64,000 nt of DNA from Lutjanus erythropterus (GCA_020091685.1 CM034610.1:25394094-25458093), one strand, 5' to 3'. Counted from the first letter of the stretch, positions 1 through 13,269 are shown. Numbers and translations: made by a program. The notes: generated by a model not told the origin, from the letters alone.

Positions 1-394
1 ATTGCTTTTTATTTCCCCCTGTTTGTTTTAGTGGATGTCTGGTCAAGACCAAATAATGGGATGAAACACTGCAAGCCATGTAGGCAGGTGTAGAAAATTC
101 TACTGGCCAGGCCGAGGAGGGAAAATAAATCATCTAAATGCACGAAACCTATTTAGTCTCTCAGAGCTGCATGACCACAGTTTTTTAAAGTTCACTTGCG
201 TGTCTTCTTTCATAATCTCTTCAGCTGCAGACAGTGTGGAGGGAGGCATTTGTCAGTGATTAATGAAAAAGCATTTTTGTCTGCAGACACCAAAATGACA
301 ACGGCATCCCAGCTCTGATTTTAATATGTTGTGAGTGTGCTTCTTTAATGCTCCCTCGCTCTTGTTTGGTCGCTGCTGCGAACAATGACACAAG

Positions 395-540
395 ACTGTG
401 TGGATGAGCGGCGGCGAACATGCGGGGTAAAACTCTGCAGGCCTGACGATAGGAGAGAAAGCAGGTAGAGACACAGATACTGGAGGAGGAATGAGCTGCT
501 CAGCATATTCATGATTGTGATGTTTGGGGACTATTCTACT
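395..540. repeat. Dispersed direct repeat, copy 1
   Basis: ACTGTGTGGATGAGCGGCGG ... ACTGGAGGAGGAATGAGCTG ... CTATTCTAC. A shorter, diverged copy is at 1295-1401. Confidence 0.75.
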
Positions 541-586
541 GATATAGCATTACTAGGACTGAGCAATAAGTGATGTCTTTTCCTGG

Positions 587-786
587 TTTTAAAGGCTGCA
601 TTACAGTAAAGTATTATTACCAGACTGTTCCTACTGTTACCCTCTTATAAATCCACTTCGTATGTCCACATTACTGATGATTATTTATCATTATTGTTAA
701 TATTTTGTGCGTATCGATAAACATTGATAAAGGTATTTGGTCAAAAAATATCACAATTTGACTTTATGCATATCGCCTTGCCCTAA
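587..786. repeat. AT-rich dispersed repeat, short copy
   Basis: GGCTGCATTACAGTAAAGTA, ATGATTATTTATCA, AGGTATTTGGTCAAAAA and CATATCGCCTTGCCCT recur in order at 44437-44997. Confidence 0.65.
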
Positions 787-1294
787 ACTTTGCCCAAAAT
801 AAACCGGTAACACTTCATAATAAACATCGTTAATAAATGGTATATTGATAGTTAATTACACTTTAGTTAATAGTGGAGTTGGGGGACATAAGTCACATGA
901 CTTAAGTCGGAATGAGTCAGCGTTCATTTAAAAGTTTTTTGACACAGACTTTGCCTTTAAGAAATGTTGCACCTCCTGCGATTTGAAACCTACTGCGATT
1001 TCAATGAAAATTCGATTAATTGTGCAACCCTAGTTTTGTATGCAGACTTTTGAATAAACTGTGATTTTAGTTGACCTGTGTAAAAAATGATTATTCTAAA
1101 GTTGCACCTGTTACTTAAAATTCTTTGTAAATGGTTCATAACTACTGTGTAGTGCATCTACAAACATTATAAAGGTGCAACTGTAAAACTTCTTGCTTAG
1201 TAAATGGTTTACAAAACAAGCACGATTAAACTGGGAATTACCTGTTACCAAAGTTTAATAAACCATCAATTTACGATTATTATAAATGGCTGTT

Positions 1295-1401
1295 ACTGTG
1301 TGGATGAGCAGCAGTGAATGTGTAGCATGAACTGGACAGACACTGGAGGAGGAACGAGCTGCTCAAAATATTCATAACTGTGAAATTTTGGCACTATTCT
1401 C
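1295..1401. repeat. Dispersed direct repeat, copy 2
   Basis: ACTGTGTGGATGAGCAGCAG ... ACTGGAGGAGGAACGAGCTG ... CACTATTCTC. Same orientation as 395-540, with a 30-40-bp deletion. Confidence 0.75.
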
Positions 1402-2599
1402 AATAAATCTTATCATTTCAATTCATGAGGGAGCATCCTGTAAAAGGTTTACTATTTCACCAACAAATGAAGCTGGGTGATGGCGTGAAAGGTCAAACAC
1501 TGTGTTAAATACTGAGCCCGGAGAGAGACGGATGGTTAAATGAGCCAGTCTGATTAATCCCACTGACTGCTGCTTCCAGTCCTCCCTCCACCTCTCTTCT
1601 TCATTCAGAGACCTCACTGCTACACCTGCTGGCCGTTTGGAAGCGCTGCTGCACCATCTGAGCAGAGGTGCCAGCAGTTATAGTAATGAAATGATAAATC
1701 TAAACCTAATCTAAATAATAGCCTTTTCATCTTTGTTGCTGACATATGACACTGACATGCCCATCATCCAGTCTGTAGGATACACGCAAAATTTAGTTTT
1801 GCATAAATCCTCTCGCAGGCTCCCATTTGTATGCCTCAGGCGCTCTGATCCTGTTCAAACAAATAGAGCAAAAGCTTCGGGAAGAAGAGCGGTTCAGTGT
1901 TTGACAGGCAGCTTAAAAGGGGCAAATAGAGTCATGACATGAAGAGGGAAGGTCATTCTGCAGAAGGCCACAGACGGCAGGTAATCAACGTTGGCACATT
2001 TGCATTGAGATGGAAGCATTTAAAAATCAGCCTGTGTCTCTGGTCTGGTGAGGCGGGGAAATTAAATTCTTGGAATTGAACAGACCGAGGTCCTGTAGCA
2101 TCTCCTGGTCTCCTTCACTTCACTAGGTAGGATCTTTTTGTATCCTGAGCTGCAGTCTCAGATTTCATTCGCTGTAATCACACTACATGAGACAGGGTAA
2201 ATAATTATAATCTCTATGAAGTTAAGTTCATTGCAAACAGGGAACATTCACCCCTGACGTCTTGTTATATTGTTTTACAGCACTAAATCACAGTGAGTGT
2301 AATTGCGCCTAATTTGACAATGATTAACAATTAAGGTTGACCTACGGGGCACACAAGCGGTGCAGCAGCAAAATCCTCAGCCACCACTTTAGATTTGCTC
2401 CACCTCTGTATTGAGTTTATTAGACAACCATGTAGGTCGTCTGTGCAGGCAGCTTGTTACAACCCATATTTACATTTACTCTTAGTGGCCATAGTAAATA
2501 TAAAAAGAGGAAGAGGAGGAGGAGGCACAAGGAGGAGGCTGGGGTGGATGGATGGGTCAAACAAACACAGGAAACACAGTGTCCCATGTGAAACTAAAA

Positions 2600-2760
2600 G
2601 TAAATGTTGATTTATTTAACGTTACTTAAGTTACATTACTTTTGTCACATAATTACGTAACGTAACCATGATCTTTTCCTAACCCTAACAAAGTTTTTTT
2701 GTTGCCTAAACCGCAAACTGCAATGCTTAAACAACGTTTAACGTACCATACCTATGAGGA
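2600..2760. repeat. Fish repeat fragment (gatcttttcctaaccctaac)
   Basis: AACCATGATCTTTTCCTAAC followed by GTTGCCTAAACC is a common teleost repeat fragment. The single CCTAACCCTAAC is not telomeric. Confidence 0.5.
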
Positions 2761-5700
2761 TGTGTTGGTGTTGAAAGACACAAATAAATGCCATGTTCAT
2801 CAGTGGGAAGCCAGCAGGGAATCATATCCATGTCACTGCAGAAGAGACTCCTGCAGGTTGGTCAGGGTAAAGTGACCTGGGAGGGAAAGCGGGACGCTCC
2901 CACATGCAATGACCTCCTGAGGCGGCTGGTGATATTAACACCAAGTAACACAGAGGCTAGATAACCAACAGGTTTACCTCTATAAAACAGAAATTTATGT
3001 ATGAATGCAGAATGTGTTGTTAAGGGACAATATTTTGAAGGAGTGGGGAAAAAATAACTGATTCTTAGATGCATTGAGATTCTTTCTTGAAAGATTATGA
3101 ATGGATGAAAAAAAAGTAAATCACAGGTGGTGAAACACAACAGATATAAACGTGCATCATGTTTACTCTCTAAACTAGGCTACTTTTTGAGTTTTGGTGA
3201 GGATAGCTGAGCCTGAGTAACTGCAGATGGATACAGTCTGACCGGCAACGGCATGATCGTTTTACAATCCCATCATAGCACTCTGAATCTGAATCCTATC
3301 AAATTGTGAGGAGCGAAGTGACTGTCACCCCTAAGATTTTCATATCAGAAGTGTTCTGGTTTGTAGTCAGAGTAGAATTGACCAATCACAGTTGAGTGGA
3401 TTTTTGTTGCATGCAGTGTGGGGAGAAAAAGAGATGAAAAGCACTGCCTGAAATGCAATCTCTGAACCAACTGGCTAATGAAAGCTTTTCGTTCACGTTT
3501 TTTTTTTTTTTTTTAATTGAACTGTATGCACATGGAGACATTTGTTTATAGAGATCTCAACTCCATCTGCAGTCTCCTGTCTCAAGTTGCTAATTCAACT
3601 GTCAAAAATGACCGGCGTACAGAAGAGGAACTCTTGGCTTGGATATCCGTTATCCAGATATCCACTGGCTACACCAGGAGCCCCAAAACATTGGCCATTG
3701 CCCCCAGAGGCTTAATCGTTGTTGGAGGATAGCTGTTGAATTCTGACTCCAAGATTGCCAACATGGCAAAGCAGACATCTGTGCATCCCAGAAGTGCCTC
3801 TCCGCTCTGCTCTGCTTCAAATATGCGCAGACTATTTTTAACAGATGCTGCATCAATGTGCAAAGAGCCGTCTGAGCGGGCTGGAAGTCAGACACAGAAA
3901 CATCATAGAGAATCTGGACAATTTACAAAATAAAAGACCCTGTGCAGACTTGTGATTATGATCAAACTACACAGTCCACTTGTCCATGGTAGAAGCACAA
4001 AAAGCAAGGAAAGAGGACCAAGTCAACAAAATCTGAGGAAGTAAACATCATCAGAAGGACAAAACGCTCTGCTGCTAAAACACAGCTGAAACACAGCTTG
4101 TGGGACCTGCAGCCAGTGGATCAAAACTGTGGTGCAGACACGCCGCGGCAGGTGGAATCAACGGTAAAGCTCCAGTCCAACTGTATCAACTGGATTGTAA
4201 GCTGAAACTTTCCTCAGTAACTAAAACACAATATCAATCAACAAGATATATGATATTGCTTCTTTGACAGACAAGGCAAGAGCAGGATAGCTTGGAGGCA
4301 ACACAACAACAGAAAGCCAAATAGTGAGGAACTGAAGTAAATGAAGCATCAATCAAATGTTTGATTTTGACACGGGAAACTGATGATGCAGCTGGAAAGC
4401 AGATAAAAAAAATCTCTTCATCTGAATCAAAGGCAGCTGACATTTTCTTGGTCAGCGTAAAAAAAAAATTGTATCCGGTGTGTTTTGATGCTGCAAAAGA
4501 AAAAAAAAAAACCAGGAAGTCTCAGAGGTGTGAATCCATTTTCCTCTAACTCCTCTAAATTAAAGCATAAAATGGCTGTGATAACTTCTCCGAACATCCT
4601 CACACATCTTGTCCTGCCACAGCTGTCACATGGATGCAGTGCCAGCCTGAAGCTGGTTTCACACAGAATTGTAACTGCCTCTTCTTCGCTCTGCGCTGTC
4701 ACTCCCGTCTGCCTGACACAAACTAGCCCCCAGATGATACCCAAATGGGTTGATTTGGCCACTTCAAGGGAAGCACTAAACAACCAGCTAACACAAGCTC
4801 CCACTCACACTCATTTCATGTTGATGTATGTATCCTAGTTTAATTCATTTTCTTAAAATGCTTGACCACACGCCGCTCAGCCGGGGGCCTGTTAAAGGGT
4901 TGTAGTAAGTTTGTATCTCTGAGCAGCAGAGCCAGATACGGGGCTGGACTTCCTTGCCTCGGGCTATTGTGCATCAAGCGCAGCTGAGTGGTTGATAGGC
5001 TTAGCATGGCCTCTAAGTGGAGTGAAGCCACGGGGCTACTCCTGGGCTGGCTTCCTTCATGAGTTGGCAGAGTTACAAAAGTCTTCATCTGAAATGAACT
5101 TAAATCAACTTCTGCAGGCAGTGGAGCAGAGACACACTGCAGCTGAATGAGATAACGTCTAACCCTTCATGCAGACATTTCTGTCACTGCAAAACTCAGC
5201 TGCTTCAACATGGATTTTTACTTGTGTCTACAAAATAGCAGTGTCTCATATTTATTTTTCATGTTGCACTGCAGTAGTGCAACAAGGTGCTTGTAATAAG
5301 CATTAGTTAATTAACAAGGCACTTAAAACATGCTTATTAACATCAATATGCGTAAATAAGGCTATATAAGTGTTAATAATAGCGTAACAAACATATTTAT
5401 TGTTAGATTACAAGACATTTATAAGAATATAAGAAATCTGTTAACAGTACTGCTTAAGAATGGCAATATAAGCCTTATGCATTTCTTAAAAACATTCATT
5501 GAATTAAACTACCTTACCTATTATCTTATTGTTAAACCTTTACTAAGCTTTTGTGGTTGCTTCATTAAGATTTCTACATACTTCATTAAGCATTTATTAA
5601 CATAGTGAAAAACCCTGAATTAGAAATCAGTTTTAAAAAATTATGGCTAACTGTTAACATGTGCATAATAAACGATTGATTTGCCTTAATAAGCACTGTT

Positions 5701-5957
5701 GAGATTTTAGATCCGATACCTCCAAAATGTACAGTTAACTGTGCATTTTGGTACAAAGTTAACTGCTGGCCTGTGCTGCTGTCAAGGCCCTCTGGGATGT
5801 AGTTAGAGACAATGTTGAAAATCTTTAACGCTGATGTAACTTTATCACTGGTTACATGCTTGCAGGGCATGTCATTAATTCTACAGTTGCACAAACATAC
5901 CATGGCATTTGCTTGCCTTACAACAAAACATATGATGCCTATGAAAGGGAAAGTTGT

Positions 5958-5970
5958 AAAACCTGATTTT
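5958..5970. repeat. SINE target-site duplication, left
   Basis: AAAACCTGATTTT, identical to 6130-6142. It defines the SINE boundary. Confidence 0.9.
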
Positions 5971-6129
5971 GGTGGCCTGGTAGCTCAGTTGGTAGAGCGT
6001 TCGCGAGTCCTCTGTGGGTTAAACTCCCACCTAAGGCCCTTTGCTGCATGTCATTCCCCCACTTTCTCCCCCTTTCCTGCCGTATGTTCAGCTGTCCTAG
6101 AAATTAAAGGCATCAATGTATTTAAAAAG
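5971..6129 (+). mobile_element. tRNA-derived SINE with perfect target-site duplication
   Basis: The tRNA-like head has an A box TAGCTCAGTTGG (5981-5992) and a B-box-like GGTTAAACTCC (6017-6027; consensus GGTTCGANTCC). The body CCCTTTGCTGCATGTCATTC and tail CAGCTGTCCT...AAATTAAAGGC are typical of a SINE widespread in percomorph fish. It is flanked by identical 13-bp copies of AAAACCTGATTTT (5958-5970 and 6130-6142). The B box has mutations, so Pol III activity is doubtful. Confidence 0.92.
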
Positions 6130-6142
6130 AAAACCTGATTTT
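6130..6142. repeat. SINE target-site duplication, right
   Basis: AAAACCTGATTTT, identical to 5958-5970. Confidence 0.9.
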
Positions 6143-7423
6143 TTTTAACTTAACTAAATGGTTGGAGGAATTTCTGAACCATATAAGATTGAAAGAAGCT
6201 TATGGGACTCAATAATCTGCAGGGGAAAAAAGGGAAAGGCAAACTCTCCTACTGGCAATGGGAAAGGGATCAAGCGCCTATTTTTCGTGAGTTTACCCAG
6301 ATTTAAAAAGCCCACATATATGCACTAAGCTTTGAAAAAAGATCTTGGTGTGTTTAATAGACAGGTGACAGTTAATAGCAGTTCTGTGACGAGATACTGG
6401 GCTGACGCATTTACATCCAGCCTCCTTATCTTGGTATTAAATTTTTCATTGACTGCTGTGTAAGACAGGAGACACAGAAATAATTGTCTCAGTCTGTCAG
6501 TCAAGTAAAGGTGAAAGAAACATGATGATGAGGGTCGAGTTTCCTCTCAAAGACGTTATGTGTTGATGCTTTCTACTTGTGACAGCGATGGTGACGTCAA
6601 GAAAACCCACAAGGAGGCCGTGTACCCGGCTCATCCCAAAGACAGAGCGTCACCAGACATTCAGAGGGTGGGTACGGTTTCAAAACCACAGGACAGGAAC
6701 AGAACAGATCGATAGGGTACTGCCATCCATCCAAACGGGTGGAGAGAAGAGACGGAGTAGCTTAGGTATGTCAAAAGGGTACGTTTAATGACACTTGGTG
6801 CTGACTAAATTAGTTTCTGCCCTTAACTTGGCGTGCCCGTTCATAAATAAGAGAGAAAAACAGGTCCAATCGTCAAAAGTGATCGTTGACAACTGTCTTG
6901 TTGTTGTTCACGTCAGGGGAAATAAGTCTGTGAATTACACAGGCATGGATATAAATGTGAGTGGTTTCACTGAAGCAGACGCAGGAGATGAATCTGTTTC
7001 CCAATGAATTATGCATTGTTCCAGACCTGTATTACCATGTACGCCGCCATCATGCTCACATTCACTCTGTGAAGAACTTCATTGTCCACTGTGAATTAGC
7101 AGCACCTCTCTAATTTCCTTTCACATCATCCACAGACAGTTTCTACGGGAGATGTGTTTGCCTTCGGGCTGCAAATGACTTAACGGAGAAAAGGAAGCGC
7201 TAACAGTTTCCAGTAATGAAATGTGCTGCTGTTTCTTATGTGATCAGTCGTGCTTGTGGAAAGAAAAATAGGACTGATGTCTACACCTGACCGTCACAGG
7301 CCTTGTGACGGTAACAGATTATTTTCAATTTTGATTTATCTGTTGATTACTTTTTCAATTAGTCGATCTTGTCAGCTGAAAAATAGGTATTTCAGCTTTA
7401 CCTGTTTTTCAAGTATTTCCTAC

Positions 7424-7705
7424 GACGATTATTTTCATTATCGATCGATCTGTCTCATTCCCTCCACTAATCGATTACTTGTTTGGTCCATGAAATATCA
7501 GAAAATGTTGATCAGTGTTCCCTAAAGTCCAAGATGACGTCCTCAAATGTCTTGTTTTGTCCACAACCCAAAGATATTCAGTTTACTGTCAGAGAGTAGT
7601 GAAGAAACCAGAGAATTTGGACTTGTTTTCTTAAAAACTAACTCAAATCAATTAATCAATTAAAAAAATAGCTGGCGGATAATTTAATAATCAATTAGAG
7701 AATTG
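7424..7705. mobile_element. Fish MITE (cgattattttcattatcgat / cttgttttgtccacaaccca family), copy 1
   Basis: Contains ACGATTATTTTCATTATCGA, CAAATGTCTTGTTTTGTCCA and AAAGATATTCAGTTTACTGT, then a reverse-complement-like CAATTAATCAATTA end. Blocks are shared with the copies at 13990, 25000, 28401 and 53103. Confidence 0.8.
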
Positions 7706-7832
7706 ATCATGCTAAAAAAGAAAATATTACTACCACGTCTCCAAAAAAGATGCTGCAGTCTGAGGCTGGAAGGCTGTAGAAATATGTTTCTTTTTCACCG
7801 TGGTAGAAAAAAATCCATACCGTCACAACCCT

Positions 7833-8720
7833 ACTGGGGCGGGTTGATATATATCGATTATATGTTATACTCAAGTATGAATTAATGCGCGATAAAGCAG
7901 GTGACCATATCATCATATTCAAGTTTATTCAAGGCTGTGTTTTGTGTTTGCTGCTGCAGAAAAGAAATATATAGTCCTTAATTACGTAACATTACTACAG
8001 CGTCTTCCTGTACTCTTCACAGTAGCCAACTTAGCTAATTTGCAGCTACAAGTAATTGTGATTTTCTTTGCCATAAAGAAAAAAAAAAAAGATAAATGAG
8101 AAAACAAAACTGATCAGCTGCGTTTGCTACTCTGGCTGCGGCTTCCAACTCTGAAATATATCTGGAAGACCCCTGGTTTTAGGCTGGTTTAAGTGTCTTT
8201 GGCGGCTAACTAGCTAGCTCACTTTCACAACAGACCCTTCTAGACCTCCATCACACAGATTACCCACAAGCCCACCTTCCTTTAAAAGCTCGGCAGGTAA
8301 CACAGAGGTGCAGTGGGTGTCTAAGTGCGTCAAGTCCATTACTTCAGCAAAACTGCTAATACCCCACGTTGACAATACTCATTACACGTTCTGCAGTCTA
8401 AAAACCAAATTAACTTAAAGCATCATAATAAGCATTACTCATTGTTAAGTAAAATGTTCCCTTTTAGTGCTTTAGTATTGCATCTGATGTTTTTGGTTTA
8501 ACATTACTGCTGCATTAATGTGTATGTTGCATTTTACTGCTGTAGATGTTCAATGTTGTGCTCATTTTAGCTACTTTATATACTGTTCGGTAGTTTAATC
8601 ATCATATGTTTGCAGTATTTGAGAATTCAGTGTGTTATTTTAGAGAAAATGAGTAAATCAAGATATATATTATATATCGGGGAATAGCTTAAAAGCAGAG
8701 ATATTATTTTGAAGCCCTAC
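7833..8720. repeat. AT-rich dispersed repeat, related copy
   Basis: The left part GGTTGATATATATCGATTAT and right part TTTTACTGCTGTAGATGTTC ... GAAGCCCTAC align with the family at 44437. The middle is not clearly related. The left boundary is approximate. Confidence 0.5.
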
Positions 8721-9640
8721 AAGTTTTTCATCACAAAGGGGATGCGTTCCTTAAATTCTTGTTTCTGATGTGCGTCTCAAGCTTTAAAAATACACTTCCT
8801 TTTTTCATTCAGACTCACTATTAATCCCAGAGCCAGCGATACAATACCACAAAGAAAAGAACACATTAGTGTGGCTCACAAGGGCAATGATACCTTCAGG
8901 GTTGCTATTTGTGGCTACGAATCTGGATCTGAGAAGACGGTATAAAGGAGGGAAAGGGAGCGTGGGCGGCAGAGAAAACATCTTAAATTACTTGCTCTTC
9001 CAGTTCAGCCCACCACCAGATTGCTGTCAGGCCGGACTGACGTTTGATTGAAAGTGCAGACGAGACCATGGCAAACGGACAGACCCAATTAGCGCGCGAG
9101 CCGGCCACTGACCTCTGATGGCAGTTTGATGACCACCAATAAAAGTCTCTCAGATTCCAGCCACCATCGCGCCATGTGTCACTCACGTGGCTCAGGCGCA
9201 CAGTGACGGAGCTCAAGTTTACTCCCACACTCACATAGTGAGTGAGCGCCATGAGCTTCAAAGAAATTAGGGAAGAAAGCAACGATAGTGTGAGGATGAC
9301 ATCAAGTCTCTCATACAGATGTTGGCAGCCATCCATGCTGTTTTCACTTTAGCAGCAATGTGATTTAGAGGCTTTTAATTGAAAGATACTTATCGTAAGT
9401 TATTTCATTAAATGACTTTGATTGTTTTCTTGTCACATTGCAATTATTTGTCTTTTGTTATTAAAAGCAATCCTGAGTGTGGAGTTGATGAGGCTGTGTT
9501 GAGAAAATTAATGAGCTATACATGAAAGAAAGGGCATCTTCATTCTGTCTAGTCCCTATTAATTTCACTTGAACAAGACAGTGTATTCTTAACAGGCGCA
9601 ATCCATCCTCTAGTGCAGGGCTGCACAATTAATCAAATAT

Positions 9641-10100
9641 TAAAGGGACAGTTCATCCCAAAATCAAAATCACACATTTTATCTCTTACTTGCAGCACTG
9701 TTTATACATCTAGATTTTTCTGGGTGTGAGTTGCAGAGTTTTGGAGATGTCAGCTGTAGATATGTCTGCTGTCTCTCCAGTATAACAGGACGAAACATCG
9801 TTCGGCTTGTGTTGCTCAAAGCACCAAAATAAATAAATAAATAAATAAACTTTGGAAAAATTCAAAACCAGTGTCTCTTTCCAAAAATAATGACCCCATT
9901 TACTCAACATAATCCACAGAACTACTTTCTTTCTGGCAGAATCTACCAGAACTACTTTGTTTCTACTACATACGCAAGATGATCAGATGAAACGAGCCTG
10001 TGTTTACATTTTCCCAGGGAAAATTTTAGTGAGTAGTGCAGGAAGAGACTTTTATGTAGATCATTTTGTTTTTCTATGTTATGTTTTGTGGTTATTATTA
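9641..10100. mobile_element. MITE-like repeat (AAAGGGACAGTTCATCCCAA family)
   Basis: Begins TAAAGGGACAGTTCATCCCA. The block GTTGCAGAGTTTTGGAGATG recurs in diverged form at 48470-48490. It contains an (AAAT)n run at 9826-9849. The right boundary is approximate. Confidence 0.6.
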
Positions 10101-11321
10101 GGCCTGCACAATTTGGTAAAAAAAAAGAAAAAAATAAGATTGTGATTATTTTGACTGAAATTGCAATGTACAATACAATTAATGGAACTTATCAGTTTTG
10201 CATCACAGTTTTCATGTTCACTCAAAAAAAACTATTAAAATCATGATGATGTGACATTTATTGAGGTCTGCACCAAAGAAACATGTTTTCTTTTGTCTGG
10301 AGAACAAGACTTTTCCGTCAGGTCATCTGTGCCTCATTTCTCACATATTTTTGCTTTTTCAAAAAACTACGGTTTGGATACTGCATTGCAATTTTTTTGT
10401 GACTGCGACTGATTGTGTAGCTCTCATTATTATGATGGAAACACTGTAATTTTGTCCACAAGGGACTCCAACATCACCAAGATATGAAACTTCCTCTTAA
10501 AAGCTTTAAATGTGAAAGTGTAATAAAAATATTTTGTCCCTAAAATCACTGGATCACTGTGATATAACAATTGCAATCTCAACATTGATCAAAATAGTTG
10601 CGATTTTCATTTCAGCCATGACGGTGCGGCTGCAGTCACCATGCATCTTCAAGAGGGCACGTGTCTGCATGTGTGTGTGCACATGTGTGTCCTCACACAC
10701 ACACACAAGATGAAGACATGTGAACCTGCCAGTCAGACGGAAGATGATTAAGTGGCAAACGCGGGCGAGTTCTCTGCCTTGTCCAGAAGAAGAACACATC
10801 AGCCGTGGGTGAAGAGATATTATGTAGATGCAAACCTGCAGGATCACCTCCAGTTTCCCCCCCGCTGAAGGTCACAAGGCGACAGATGAGTCTGCCTTTC
10901 GTCAGGCCTCATGCCACGCACATTAGCAGGCTGAGCCAGGCCTTGCCAGCATCAGCAAAAGAAAAAGACTAGGTGCTATTGCCCTCATGAGATAGTGTGT
11001 GTGCGGCTGACACATTCTATCTGCACTGAGTGTAAATAGTGCAAAAACAGTGGGACCGTGGGGAGGGATTGTGGAGAGAGGATGGAATTAGAAAAGAGAA
11101 ATAACCAAAAGTCCATGAATATTTAATGAATCAGAGTCAGGATTTTAGGCCATGCAGCAGCCAGTGGAGTTTAAACTATAGGTCAATTGCATGTGATACT
11201 AGAATTACCATCTCACGGTTGTTTGCCTCCGACTTCCAATTAAGTTGCAGTTTACATCCCCGTCTGTCCAGCATCGTATAATGTGGGTAGTGAAGATGTT
11301 GGATGTTATTACTATAAGTGA

Positions 11322-11350
11322 GATTCCAGTGAATAATTTCCAGTGAGAAA
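11322..11350. repeat. 29-bp dispersed inverted repeat, copy 1
   Basis: Exact reverse complement of 38792-38820. Flanks are related only weakly, so it is a remnant of a shared transposon. Confidence 0.85.
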
Positions 11351-11379
11351 TAACCAGAAAAAAATGATGTAAAAAGAGG

Positions 11380-11705
11380 AAAAGATGTAACAAGACAAAC
11401 AACGTAACAAGTCTTAAAGAGACAAAAATAATGTAACAAGATGAAAGCAACACAAACATCGTAACTAGACAGAAATGACCCAAAAAGACACAACAAGACA
11501 AAAACAATATAACAAGATGAAAATGACATGACATGACATGTGAAAACAACATAAGAAGACATAAGACGAGTGATGGAAAAGACTTGAGACAAAAAGAACA
11601 TAAAAGACATAACAAATGAAAATGATGCAACAAGACAAAAACAACAAAAAAGATGTTTAAAAAAACAAGATGTAAAAAGACAAAGGTAATGTAACAAGAT
11701 GAAAA
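11380..11705. repeat. T-poor low-complexity repeat (aacaagacaaaaacaa / gtaacaagatgaaaa)
   Basis: Irregular repeats of short A/G/C-rich words over about 325 bp. The minus strand reads as long Cys/Phe/Leu-rich open frames only because purine-rich sequence lacks stop codons there. Confidence 0.8.
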
Positions 11706-11839
11706 CGACTCTTTTTTTTTCTAATCTGTACTTCTACTGGAGTAGGGAACTTGTGCACTTTTGCCACCTCTGGATGTCACAGTCAAGTTGGCCTTTTGGA
11801 TGCAAACTTGAAGAAAGTCCATCCAGGTGTTATAAGAGG

Positions 11840-11960
11840 GCTGGATGTGGGACCATAGTGACCTTGACCTTTGACCTCCAAAATCTAACCAGTTCATCCT
11901 CGAGTCAAAGTTTTGTGCCAGGTCTGAAGAAATTCCATTAAAGCATTCATCACCGGTGCA
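11840..11960. repeat. Fragment of a fish repeat (gaccttgacctttgacctcc)
   Basis: GTGACCTTGACCTTTGACCT followed by CCAAAATCTAACCAGTTCAT and GAAGAAATTCCATTAAAGC is a familiar teleost repeat word order. One copy only. Confidence 0.5.
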
Positions 11961-13269
11961 GAGGTATAATCTGTTTTGGCTACACTGATCAGCAAGGAGC
12001 CAAAACCCATAATCATGAATAAATTTCATATCACAATGCGAACTGACAAACGTATGTGGTTTTCTTTTACATTTCTCTTTCTACAAATGACAGATAAGGT
12101 CTTTGAAACTGGTCGACTGATGATCAGAATACAAAGCGACCGTGTAATCTCACCCCGTAATACATGAAAAAAGTTGTCAGGTTGGTTTGGTTTCATTACT
12201 GAACTTTATAGAGGCAGGCTGCCCGGGAGAGAACGCCTTCATAATGGACCCCCGCCAGGCACTTCGTCCACAGATATAATTGGCGGCGGCCACCACATGT
12301 ATGTCTGCTGTGTGCGTGGGCGGCGGTGCAAGTCATGTGTGTCACCGAGGTGAGAAGCTCTTGGCTGAGCGAATGTCACTGAAGTCTGGATGTGTCTTCT
12401 GACGTCGAGACCCAAACCAGTTTTAGCTCATTAAAACTAAATCAATCCGTTTTCATCCTCATCCACATCATGCGATCACTGATTTTTATTATTCATTACT
12501 TGTTAAAACTGTTATACAGAGACATAGGAGTGTAATAAAAATGAATAACCCTGTAAAAGAATAAGAAAATAATTGTAAAATATTCACATTTAATCACAGA
12601 ATTTTGACTTTTTTTTATGACTCAGAACAACTGAGTATCAAAATAGCTGGCAATTAATTAGTAGTTGGATTTAAAAAAAAAAAGCTATTTGAATATGTCA
12701 CCTTAGGCTTTGTGAAATTGTAATTGGCATTTATTTACTTTTTCCAAACACTTTACAAACAAAACGAGTAATTGGGAAACTAATTGGCAGATCAATCAAT
12801 AAGTAAAATTGGTTTGGTGAGTTGCAGCTCGAAACCTGATGAACAGGGACCACCCACAAATCCACTGTGGGGCTTTACAAACCAGTTTGCTCTGCTACAA
12901 AGCACGCTGGCTGGCAACTCTTTTTGTTTTTTAATGTATTAGATTTTGGGGGAGGGGAGGCAGCTGTTCGCCGGGCCCAGCTGTCAATGACGGCTGGCAG
13001 GGATGAGAGGGGAGGAGCTGATTTTGAACAAACCTGTGCATACACGGTCCCAGAGGAGCATCGCTTTAAAGAATTCCCTCAAAAGCCCAGATGATAGCTG
13101 GATGTCTCTGTTTACCTCTGCACGCGTTAATTATGCTAAACACTGTGATGGAGATGAAGAAACCATGACTGACTTGGCAGATGAGGCTCCACGTGAAATG
13201 TCTTAATACTCTGCAATTTACTGTCGATGCTTACGAAACATTTTCCTTAGATTTGGTTCCCACTTTCAG

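Larger units (their letters stand above)
1..5957. other. Gene-free stretch
   Basis: Repeats at 395-540, 587-786, 1295-1401 and 2600-2760, a T-run near 3500, and an AT-rich stretch 5270-5700 full of TTAATAAGC/CATTAAGC words. About 1410-1640 and 2000-2300 are non-repetitive. No exon recognised. Confidence 0.6.

Noticed and set aside
2670-2690. Interstitial telomeric repeat (CCTAACCCTAAC)
   Set aside because: Less than two units, and the word belongs to a known fish interspersed-repeat context.
3600-3900. Possible transposon-derived coding block
   Set aside because: Open frames on both strands are short and I could not match them to any retroelement or transposase motif.
4427-4838. Overlapping open frames of 125 and 117 codons on opposite strands
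   Set aside because: They overlap each other and contain A/T runs translated as poly-Lys or poly-Phe. There is no recognisable protein and no splice support.
5971-6045. A functional tRNA gene
   Set aside because: The tRNA-like head is followed by a SINE body and tail and flanked by target duplications. It does not fold as a complete tRNA and its B box is altered.
11176-11697. Minus-strand open frame of 173 codons rich in Cys, Phe and Leu
   Set aside because: It is the complement of a T-poor low-complexity repeat, open in several overlapping frames, with no protein-like composition or recognisable domain.
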